A stretch of DNA of 64,000 nt from Diospyros lotus (lineage: Eukaryota > Streptophyta > Magnoliopsida > Ericales > Ebenaceae), in contig NC_068340.1 in assembly GCF_014633365.1 (NCBI RefSeq), forward strand, positions 34,484,328 through 34,548,327, written 5' to 3'. This document shows, piece by piece, positions 36,040 to 48,000 of this stretch; within the stretch, counting starts at the first letter, position 1; each line of letters opens with the position of its first letter. The position numbers and the translations under genes are program-made. The notes beneath the pieces were generated by a model that worked only from the letters and a program-made list of their open reading frames with translations, did no database searches and was not told where the DNA came from.

Positions 36040-39000
36040 ATGAGCGCCTCAGCCGCCGCCGCTGCCGCCACTATCTTCTCCGCCTTGCATCTCCGCCACG
36101 CCCGCCGCTTCTTCTCCGCAGTAAAGCTTCCCCATGGCCCCTCCTCCCACCGTCATCGCCGTAGCAGCCGCTTTTCCTTGCGAGGTTGCTTCCTCCTTCT
36201 ACCTCTTCCACATTCTTTATGTCATTCTTCGATTATTCTTCTTGCTATTTACAGTGATCGAATCCCCCCTTTCTTTGAAGGGAATTAACATTATTTAGTA
36301 AATTCTTCTATCAGAAATCCTATTGCTATGTCTACCTACCAATCTCCTATATTGGAAGGTCAAGGAATTCGATATACAAAACAATTGCATTTGTTGTTCT
36401 AATATCCATCCTGTACTTGGATGCATCGTCTCCATACTTGCAGTTTTATTTTTTATTTTTGGAATGATCATAATGTGGCAGACTGTTCAAGTTGCAATCA
36501 AATTGAATGCTGAACTAATAAGCAGTTACATTAATTTTCCCTCCTGGTATCCGATTTTATGTGTGTTTGTTGACTATATATAGCATATTCTGATGATTAA
36601 TTAAGGAGAGTTTTCATCTCCTTCAGAACGGAATTCTGGGGGTTTGTGAATTATAAATATGTTTATAATGTAAAGAAGGCTAAGATAGGAAGCACATAAA
36701 AGATGGGAATTTCAGACAAAAAAAAAAAGAAGATGGCAAGAAACATGTTGCATGGGAGAAGCCTTCTGTAAACTGTTTGATAGAGAATTGGTGAAGCAAT
36801 GTCTATTGGGGATAAGATGTGGGAGCTAAGATTGAGATGATTTGATTATGTGAGAAGAAAACTGGCAGACACGCCCTATGAGTCAAATGGATGAAATGAA
36901 GTTTGTAGCAGAAGATGAAGAGAAGACTAAAGAAAACTTGATGAGAAACTCCTAAAACATGATATAGGATATAATAGCCTTACAGAGGATATGGCCATGT
37001 ATTATGATAGTTATGATAGTTGGAGGACTAAAATTCATGTAGCCAACCCCACCTAGTGGAATTTTCCTTTTTGGTAAGACCACCTAGTGGAATTTAGATT
37101 TGTGATTATTGCCATCCATTGTACTTATCTGTATATGCATCTAATATCATTAGCCTGTGTTCTGCTTCTGCAGTGACACCTTTTTTACAATTACTTTATC
37201 CTTAAATGTTACTTTATCAACTCTCCTATTAAGGAAGAAGTCTAATAGGGTACTAATTATCCTGGCTGTAAACATTATCAAATGTTCATCTCTCCTCTTT
37301 AATCATGAGATTGCTATTAGAATGTCTTATTCTGATGGAAATTTTAACTTAGCACTCATTATTATCATTTATTGTCTCTTTATTTCCAAAAGCCTTGGGT
37401 TGTCTTTTCCATCACCTGTTACTTTTCCCTATATGCCCATTAAGATGACCTCTTACAAAAACACCCCATGCTTGGTATTTCTTGAACTAATCTGTCTTCC
37501 CCACCCCCCACCACCCATAATAGCCTTATGGATTCATGTAATCCTATTTTTGGTGCATTAGCACCACTTGTATTCAGTGCCATTCTCCTAACATAATTTC
37601 ATGGAATATTTAACCTTCTCTCCTAACATAATTTCATATATGTTGCTGATCTGCTCTTATTTTATCCTCTAGTGTTTGTTCTTTCTTCTTTTAGAACTCT
37701 TTATAATTAGTTTCAATCTATATCTGTCTCGTTTTTCCAGTATCTCTTTGTTTCTCCAATTTCCCTAGATTTTCATTCTACCCATTGAGTTTCTCACTAG
37801 CAAAAGTTAAGTTGTCTTTCTAATAATAGCATCTACTATATCTACCCCATGCTCCAAGTTCCTAAGCTCCCACTCCCCTTGGCTAGTTGCTCCACTGCAC
37901 TTCTCCATTAAAGGGAGAGTGTTGTCTAACTGATGCTCATCCATCTCTACGCCTAGACTTTGATGCAGTGCGTGCAATCAAGGAATTCTTCAACTAAGTA
38001 ATTGGGTCCATCTTGAAAGAGGTGTGATTATGAGTTTTACTTCCACTTTGTCCCAACACGACCATTCTACTTTCTCCAATCATATGATGGGCTTCATAAG
38101 GATAAAACTTAGCATGGTGTAGGCCTCTTACTTACTCTTTTGTTGCTTTTGGAGCCTCCAATAACATTGTAAAGCTTATGTTGAATTACTCTCTGATAGG
38201 CCCCCAGTCTATTAGACCTACCAGAGGTGGCCCAAGGGGCAGGGGCAAGGGGGTAAAGTGGGTGGGACTTGCGTACCAGCAAGCCAGGGTGGAGGGTAGT
38301 AAGGGGAAATAGCTAGTTTGTTTGTAACAAACCCGCATGTGCTGCTAGAGGCAATTATGCTGAGTAGGATGGGGTATAAATAAGAGAAAGAGAGTGAGAG
38401 AGAGGTGTGGAATTTTGTAGAAGGTTGCTGGAGAGTTGGGGCCTCTCGAATGCCCTGATGTTTCTTTCTTTTTCCTTAGTGAGCGGTGTAAAATTCCAAT
38501 CGGAATTGAGTAATTCAATAGAATTTTCAGAGCATTTGTTTGGAATCCCAACAATTTGGTATCAGAGCAATTGTCGATCACCATGGTAAACTTAAGCAAA
38601 AGAATGGGAGACATGGAGGAGAAGGTCGACACGATGAGGGGAGAGATTCAAAGCATAGACCGAAACGTAGCAGAGATGCTCGAACAGTTCACCATCATGC
38701 GAACAAAGTGGGATGAACAGGAACGTGAGAGGAAGGCTAAAACCCATGTGGGCGAATGACCAACGGAATTTACCCAAGATTTCGACGTGACCCCAAAAAT
38801 CAGCGTGAACCGGAGAATGGAGGGTGGCGTGAGCGCAGGATGGCGACAGGAAGGGAGAGGTCGGCAACTGGAGATGCAGACCTTGAGGGAGACAATTCGG
38901 ACGATTGGATATTCCGGGCAGAGAGGTACTTCGCGATCAATCAGCTATCCAATGATGAGAAGATCGAGTTCGCTGCGTTGTGCTTCGAGGCAAGGGCCCT

Positions 39001-42000
39001 CGCTTGGTTTTAGTGGGAGTCCAGGTGCAGGGGAATCTGCAGTTGGGAGGGGCTCAAGCAAGGTATTCTCAACCGATTCCGTCCAACCCAAGAAGGGTCG
39101 CTAGAGGAGAGGTTCCTGGCTCTTCGAGGAGAAGGGACTGTCAAGGATTACAGGCCGATGTTCGAGACTTTGGCCGTGCCAGTGTCGGAAGTTTTTGAGG
39201 CGTTCTTGGAAGGCCATTTCATTAATGGCCTTAAGTCGGAAGAAGGGCTGAGATTAGGGTACTGCAACCTAGGGGGTTGGATCGGATCATGTCGATGGCT
39301 CAATGTATCGAGGATAAAAATGCAACCATGCTCAGCTGCAGTAAGACGTTCGGGCCAGCGAGGAATAATTTCCCTACCCACTCTACAACCAACGTTATAC
39401 GACCCCCTCCTATACAGTCAAGAAGCCCAACTCCTCAGGAAATATAACAGGAAGCGGATCTCTCCGCGTTGCATGATCAAAGTTGATCTTCGCAAAGCAT
39501 TTGATTCCGTCAGTTGGGTCTTCATCGAGGCTGCTCTATCCGGTTTGGGTTTTCCCCAGCAATTTATTGGGTGGATCATGCAGTGCGTCTCAACCACCTC
39601 TTTTTCCCTTATGATTAATGGCAGCTTGCACGGGTTTTTTCAAGGGAGAAAAGGGCTTCGCCAAGGAGATCCTCTGTCCCCCTTCATATTCGTTTACTGC
39701 CTTGAGTATTTTTCCAGGTCCATCAAAGTGGCAACCAATAATTCATAATTCAATTTCCATCCCAAGTGTGGTGATCAGAGGATCACGCATCTAGCTTTTG
39801 CGGATGACCTGCTTCTTATGGCAAGGGGTGACCCCATTTCTATAAAAATTCTCATGGACTGCCTCAATGGATTTGGGGCTGTTTCAGGCCTCTCAGCAAA
39901 TGCCCTTAAATCCAGCCTATACACTGCTGGCATAGCGGGTCCCGATCTTGAAGATATTCGAAGCCTAACTGGTTTTCCCAATGGGTCCATGCCATTTAGA
40001 TATCTTGGTATCCCTCTTGCGGCTGAAAAGCTCAAAGTCTCACATTATGCCCCGTTTGTGGACAAAATGGCAGCCTTCACCAGTGCATGGTCCTCCGCCT
40101 CTCTATCTTACGCTGGCAGGGCAGAATTAATTCGTGCTGTGCTTCAAGGTGTAGAGAGTTTTTGGCTCTCCATCCTGCCTATTCCTTCAGCAGTTATTGT
40201 TCGCATCATCCGTTTATGCCGTGAATTCCTTTGGAACTCCAAGCACCCTCTTGTGCCTTGGAAAGACATCTGTTTGCCTAAAAAAGAAGGTGGTCTCGGT
40301 TTCAAAGATATTAAAGTTTGGAACCTTGCCCTTCTTGCCAGATCTCTGTGGGACATCCATCAAAAGAAGGATTCTCTTTGGGTCAAATGGGTATCTCATG
40401 AATATCTCAAGGGACAGTCCGTGTGGGCATGGTCTGGCAAAAGTGATGACTCCCCTCTTCTTAAGAAGCTACGCTGGATAAGGGACAAAATTCTGCTAGA
40501 AGCTGGGTCTAATGATGCTGCCATAGCTCGCTTAGATAGCTGGGTCAACAATGGTCGCTTCTTCATCTCGGCCGCTTATAATTTCTTTCGCGACAAAGGC
40601 CCTTTGAGGGTCTGGGCATCTGATGTATGGCACCCGAGTGTGGTGCCTAAGCATGCTTTCACCCTTTGGCTGGCTGCCAAAGCAAAGCTTCTTACGAGGG
40701 ACAGGCTGCTTTATCTTGATATTGACAGAAATTGTGCACTATGTGGGACTGATGTGGAGACCAACAGTCACCTATTCTTTCAATGCCCTTTCAGCAAATC
40801 AGTTTGGGGCAGCATCCGTGAATGGCTGGGACTATCGAGGCTCATGAGCACTATTCCAAGTGCTTTAAAATGGTTAAAGAAAGAAGCTCGAGGATCATCG
40901 TGGCAAGCCAAGGTCAAGAGGATTGCTCTTGCCTGCACTATTTACTACCTTTGGAACACAAGGAATAAGAAGATTTTTGAAGACAATATGCCTTGTATTG
41001 ATTCTGTCATCCGTAGGATCAAAACACAAGTATACAGGGTCACTTTTACTTTGTATCCTCGTGTTTTGATTCAATTTGAGGCCCTCTCTATGGGTCACTG
41101 ATTGTTTTCCTGGGTATGCCCAGTGTACTTGTACAGTTCTTTTGATCTTTATACATTTACTTTTGATCAAAAAAAAAAAAAAAAGCCCAACTCCTCATTC
41201 GAGAGTTGTTAGTCAGGCAAGCAACAAGCTGCCAGTGGCTGGGAGTGGCAGCAATTTTCCTTTTAAACGACTCAGCGAGGCTGAGTGGAAATCCAAAAGG
41301 GGGAAGGGCCTATGTTTTCGTTGTGATAAGAAATATTCTATTGGCCACTAGTGTAAGAATAGGGAGCTGCAAGTTATGATGATTTATGATAAAGAGATGG
41401 AAGAGGAAGGAGTCGAGGCTGAAACAGGGGAAGGGAGGGAAGAAGAAGTGGGGCAAGGCAGCGAGGTCATTGAACTCTCAATGAATTCAGTTGTTAGATT
41501 GACAATGCTGCAAACAATGAAGCTACAAGGGGATATTGAAGGGCAGCTAATTGTAGTACTCATTGATGGAAGTGCGACACATAATTTTATAGCAGTCAAG
41601 CTGGTGTAACGGTTGGGGCTGTCAAGAACAGAAACGGCCGGGTATGGGGTGATTATGGGGACGGGAATGGCGGTGTAAGGGGCCGACATTTGCAAGAGGG
41701 TGAAATTGCACCTACAAAACCTACAAATTGTGGAGGATTTTTTGCCTTTAGAGTTGGGTAGCTCAAATGTGATCTTAGGGATGGAGTGGTTAGCCGCAGT
41801 GGGGAAAATGAATGTGGATTGGAAAGCTTTAACAATGAAGTTTCGAGTGGGGGCTATGGCAGTAACACTGCAGGGAGACCCAAGCTTAAGTAAAACCATA
41901 GTGTCCTTAAAGGCCATGGTGAAAGCTCTTAAGGGAAGTGGGGAGGGGATGTTGTTGAAATTGGGAGCCATTATAACAGAATTTGAAGAAAAACAGTGGG

Positions 42001-45000
42001 CAATCCCTAGGATGTTGCAAGGGGTGTTGGAAGAGTTTGAAGGGGTATTTTCTAATCCCAAGGGGTTGCCACCATGCAAAAAAAAGGACTATGCTATTAA
42101 CCTGATTCCAGGAACCGCACCCGTACATGTGAGACCCTACCGTTACCCTTACATGCAAAAAAATGAGATTGAAAAACTGGTGGGTGAGATGTTGGGGGCT
42201 GGGATCGTGCAACCAAGTTGCAGTCCATTTTCTAGCCCGGTGTTGTTAGTTAAGAAGAAAGATGGAGGATGGCGATTTTGTGTCGATTACAGGGCCTTGA
42301 ACAAGGTAACCATCCCCGACAAATTCCCTATACTGGTGATTGAGGAGTTGCTGGACGAGTTGCACGAGGATGTGGTTTTCTCTAAGTTGGACCTAAAATT
42401 TAGCTACCATCAGATTAGGGTCAGGGCTGAAGATGTTCCCAAAATGGCTTTCCGGACACATGAGGGCCACTACGAGTTCCTAGTTATGCCGTTCGGGTTG
42501 ACAAACGCACCCTCAACCTTTCAATCGCTGATGAATGATATCTTCAGGGAGTATTTAAGGCGATTTGTATTGTTTTTTTTATGATATATTAGTGTATAGT
42601 AGGAGTTTAAAGCAACACACAAAGCACTTACGTTGTGTTTTAAAAGTGTTGACAGAAAATCATCTGCTTGCTAACAAGAAAAAGTGCTTGTTCAGGCAGC
42701 CGGAGGTTGAATACTTAGGCCACATCATTTCCCAACAAGGTGTTTCAGCTGATCACGCTAAGGTGCAAGCGACGGTAGATTGGCCTACTCCTACAACAAT
42801 GAAGGAATTAAAAGGTTTCTTGGGGCTCACGGGATATTATCGGCGCTTCGTGAAAGACTACGGCAAGATGGCAAGACCCCTAACTGAACGATTAAGGAAG
42901 AATAATTTTTATTGGGATGTGGCAGCCGAGCAAACCTTCCAATAGCTTAAGGCGAAGATGATTTCCCTGCCCGTTCTAGCTTTGCGGATTTTGGAAAACC
43001 TTTTGTGGTAGAGGTGGATGCTTCAAGGGAAGGCATGGGGGTTGTTTTAATGCAGGATCACCGACCCATTGCCTATTTCAGTCAAACTTTCAGTCAGTTA
43101 GGAAGGACGAAATCAGTTTATGAGTGAGAATTGATGACCATAGTCTTTGTAGTGCAAAAATGGAGACATTATCTTTTAGGGAGGAAATTTGAGGTTTGGA
43201 CTGATCAAAAGAACCTCAAATTCTTGATGGAACAGCGGTTGGTGAGCCCCGAGTATCAGAGATGGATGGTGAAACTAATGGGATTTCAATTTGAGATTCA
43301 TTATAGGCCAAGATTGGAGAATAAGGCTGCTGATGGGTTATCATGCATCAACCATACAATAACCTTCATGGCTTTGATAGTGCCAAAAGTAATCCAATTG
43401 GATCAATTGGCCCGAGAAGTAGAAGCAGATGACAGGGTGCAGCAAATTATCAAGGATCTGCAAACTGATCCTGCTTCCTAACCCAATTTTCAGTGGGTGG
43501 GCAGCCAACTACTATACAAAGTAAGGTTGTATATACTGAAAGGGTCCTCTCTCATTCCATTGATTCTACATGAGGGACATTGATGGCAGTCTCGAGGGTC
43601 ATTTGGGGTTCTTGAAAACTTACAAGCGAGTGGCGGCTAGTGTCTATTGGCAAGGGATGAAGAAGGAAATCCACAAGTATGTGAGTAGCTGTTCTGTTTG
43701 CCAATAGAACAAATATTCAGGTTTGACACTTGGGTGATTACTGCAACCTCTTCCCATCCCTAATCAAGTTTGGGAAGATATTGCTATGGATTTCATTAAG
43801 GGGTTACCAAGGTCGGGCAAAATGGATTCAATATTGGTTGTAGTAGACTGACTAAGTAAATATGGGCACTTTATCGGGCCGAAACATCCGTTTACTGCAG
43901 GGGAAGTGGCTGGAAATTTTGTTAAGGAAATTGTAAGGTTACATGGCCTCCCAAGGTCCATTGTATTGGATAGGGACAAAATTTTCATGAGGAGATTTTG
44001 GGAGGAATTGTTCCGCTTCCAAGGTACGAAACTAAATCGAAGCATCACCTATCACCTACAAACCGATGGGCAAATAGAGGTACTGAATCGGACTTTGGAA
44101 ACATACTTGCGTTGTTTTGCTTCCTCTCAACCGAAATCATGGTCCATGTGGCTGCCCTGGGCTGAACTATGGTACAACACGTCCTACCATACAGCTGCAA
44201 GGAAGACCCCGATTTAGGTTGTGTATGGTAAAGAACCTCCAGCCTTGGTGAGGTTTGAAAGAGATACCATGCCCGTGTCAATGGTGGAACAGCAACTGGC
44301 TGAACGGGATAAGATTTTGGATGACTTGAAGACACACTTGCTGAGGGCTCAATCGGTAATGAATAGAGGTGCAGACAGGAAGAGAAGAGAGGTAAAATTC
44401 AAGGTCGGGGACTTTGTCTTCTTGAAATTGAGGCCACATCGTCGGAAATCGCTGGCTGGTCGCTCTAACGAGAAATTAGCTCCTAGATTTTATGGTCCTT
44501 TTGAAGTTGAGAAGGAGGTAGGACCAGTCGCTTACAAATTGACACTGCCCTCCCATTGCAACATCCACCTCGTCTTCCACGTGTCCCAATTACGTGAGGC
44601 AAGAGGGGCGTTGAGGGCTAGTGTGGAAGTTCTCAACCAGCTGAGTGCAGATTTAGAGCTATTGGTGGAGCCCGAGGCAGTTCTGGGGGTTCGATCTAGA
44701 ACAGGAAGTAATCTACAAGGCAGGGATGTTTTGTTGGTTTCGTAAAGGATAGAGCTTAGGAACATATAGTAAAACGGATAGCAAAGGAAGAAAAACAGAT
44801 AGTGGGAAAGGAATTTTAGCTAAAAACTTGAAAGCATAGAACGAAAGAAGATCACCTCACTTATTGAGTTCAATAGATTGTTTAAATACACAAGTCATCA
44901 TTTTCTAACAATCTATTCAAATACTTCCTCAACTATAGGAGATAACTATTAAAACAAACTGCAGCTAAGACTAATCAAATAATTCAAAAACATAGCCTAA

Positions 45001-48000
45001 ACTTTAGGAGTTTAAAAATTAATCCTTATCTGCTAAATTTTCTCTAACAAACTAGCTAAGAGATAGCTTTGAAAGCTATCTATTTGAACCTGTTTCAGCA
45101 GCTTATCAGCTGTTGAGGCATTCTTTCACAACATGTTTTAATTCAATGGAAGGGGCTGCCCCCTTTAGAAGCAACATGGGAACTGTTTGACCTCATTCAG
45201 CAACAATTTCCAGATTTCCACGTTGAGGATAAGGTGAAAGTGAGGGTGGGGGGGGGAGATAATGATAGGCCCTCGGTCCATTGGACCTACCAAAGGCGGC
45301 CCAAGGGGCAGGGGCAGGGGGGTAAAGTGGGTGAGACTTGCGTAACAGCAAGCCAGGGTGGAGGGTAGTAAGGGCAAATAGCTGGTTTGTTTGTAACAAA
45401 CCAGCATGTGCTGCCAGAGGCAGCTATGCTGAGTAGGATGGGGTATAAATAAGAGAAAGAGAGTGAGAGAGAGGGTGTGGAATTTTGTAGAAGGTTGTTG
45501 GAGAGTTGGGGCCTCTCGAACGCCCTGGTGTTTCTTTCTTTTTCCTTAGTGAGCAGTGTAAAATTCCAATCGGAATTGAGTAATTCAATAGAATTTTCAG
45601 AGCATTTGTTTGGAATCCCAACACTCTCTTTTTCCTCTTGGTCCTTTGAATTAGTTTATTATACGAATCGCATTAGGAATAGAAGAAAAACTAGAAATTG
45701 GTTACTGAAACAAATAATGGAGGATGGTGGAACAATTATGATAGCATTGGCAATAAATGTTCCCTTGCATCTCATTCAATTTTTTTTATCATTTCATTGA
45801 CAGGGTTGTTGATGTTAGAGATTTGTTCTACTGTAATTTTGTTCATGTGATAGTTGAACTTGCCTTCATCAGACCAGTATAATATAGTTGCCATCAATAT
45901 CTTGCAGTTACCAATGATTCTAGTAGGACTGAGTTGTCACCTGATCCAACCACTGAAAGATCAGAACCTGATAAGATAGTTGATGGTATGGACTTTGGGG
46001 AGCTTTGCAATGAATTTGAATGCATTAGCAGCCCTTCTGTGGAAGCTACTGCAAGACAACTTGCACGTGACATCTTGGAGCTTCGGGAGGGCAACCGTGC
46101 CCTAGGGACCTATGCAGTTTCTGTTAAGTACAAGGTAGTGGCATGTTTTTTGCATAGGTTTTACACATTGCTGAGCTTTTGGTTGATTTTGTAATGATTC
46201 TTAACACTATTTGGTGCATGGGAACATGGAATATTTTTGGCCACCATTATATTATTTCTTCTTTTTGCTCCCCCCCAAGCCACATTCAGATGTTGCAGGG
46301 GATATGATTTAGATGTTTTTCCACCCTACAACTAATGCCAGCACAGACCCATTGGTGCTTGTTCAGATGCTTATTTGGTTTAGGCCACCCTGAAGTGACA
46401 TTTAAGGAGATTTTATTTTTCTTTTGTTTTCTTTCTTTCCCTTCATTTAATTTTTTCTTTGTGGGAGAGGAATTTAAGATTCTTATTGATGCTTGGCTTC
46501 AATTATTTTATAGATTTCTCTGTGGTTTTGCATCCTTGGTCTGTGCAAGAGCAACTAGAAGTCATTGCCTCATTAGCATCTCTTATAAATATAATACATA
46601 GACAGTTCTTTCATTATTTTTGTTATTGATTTGAAGTTTCAATATTTACATCAGTTCCATTTGTGACTTTATCTGGTGATATATTTTCTTTGTGTTTTAT
46701 CCAAGTTCATCCACTTAGGCAACAAACTTTCTTTGAGCAAGTCATTTCAAAAGAAGCAGTGATAGATGATGAGTAGTAGTTTCTATTAGCATCACTGTTT
46801 CTTTATGCTGTACATAGTCTATATTTTGTTCAATGCCCTGATTTATACATAATGTCAATTGCAGGATCCACTTAGAAGTTTTACTGGTCGTGAGAAATAC
46901 AAAAGACCACTATGGCTAACTGATGCTCTAGATACACCCACGGTGGTGAGGATTCTATGTTGTACTGGATTATGTACTTTTCAATATTTTTGTGTGCGCT
47001 AAATAATGTGTTGATATATTGGTCTGTCTCCTCAGCCCCCTTATAGTACTTGAATTTCATGAAGTCATGACAAGACAGAACACACTCTCTCTCTCTCTCT
47101 GATATTCCTACATACAGCCCATGCAAGAACTTCTGTCTTGTGTTTTGGTATGTCATCATGTTGCTTCTAAGGGCTCTGCTTTGTAGCGCTTGCTTTGTTC
47201 CCTTGAAGCATATTACCTACTGAAGCATAATCTGTGAAGTCTTGAAATGATTTAAGTGTATGTAGTTGTGTAATCGAAGACACACTTGCTAACTTATATT
47301 TACCAGACCAAGGATAGCCGATTTGGACCCTTGGAGGTTAACTTTGTCCATTATATCCCTCCTGATGAATAATTCTATCCCTGTTAGCTTATGGTTAACT
47401 TTTCATCTTAGTTATTGCTTTACAATTCCTTACCTTTTTGTCAATTTGTAGAGTGTGCAAGAAATGGTGATGTTATCTACCAGTGTGCTTAGTATTAAGT
47501 GGAGAATAAAAGGGAAGCCTAAACCCTTGCTTGCCGGTATAGGAGGCGATTTAATTATAGAAGTTACATCCAAGTTTACTATGAACCAGATTAGTGGCCA
47601 AGTTACTGAGCACGAAGAGTTCTGGGATTTGTCAGCATCTTCAGCTATTGCTCAGGCTTATTTCTGGGCATCACGCTTTCTCTTTGCTACCACTGAATCT
47701 GGAAAAGATGTATTTGATGATATTAAGAACATCACAACGCGTTTTCCAAAACAGAAAGAGAACTTAGAGATTTATCCAGATCCTTCTGGTGATCCAACAA
47801 AGGTAAGCTCTCTTTATTTTTCTAATGTGGCTGGTCATATTCTTATATGTCTATATACATACACGTGCAATATAGTTTTTCTTCTGATTTAATAGGAGTT
47901 TCTCTAGTTCATTTTTCTTTTTTTGTTTTTCTCTTCCATGTTTGGCAAAATGGACTGACTAAATTATTATTAGAAATGCAGAAGAAAATGTAGAAATGCA

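Larger units (their letters stand above)
38194..45623 (+). mobile_element. Ty3-Gypsy retrotransposon carrying two later insertions
   Basis: LTRs at 38194-38553 and 45263-45623 (360 and 361 bp) with a perfect target duplication ctctc (38189-38193 and 45624-45628). The PBS tggtatcagagc (38557-38568) matches initiator-Met tRNA, and a purine tract precedes the 3' LTR (about 45243-45260). About 20 LTR differences, near 94% identity. Without the L1 LINE (39438-41182) and the solo LTR (44732-45133) the element would be about 5.3 kb, compact for a Gypsy. The final integrase region is followed by a chromodomain-like tail, which suggests a chromovirus. It sits in intron 1 of DUF2358 in the same direction as the gene. 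Confidence 0.93.

Noticed and set aside
37157..37561. 134-codon open frame in DUF2358 intron 1
   Set aside because: T-rich hydrophobic translation without any domain; consistent with chance in AT-rich DNA.
41384..42079. 231-codon minus-strand frame
   Set aside because: Antisense of Gypsy protease/RT sequence, with no independent support.
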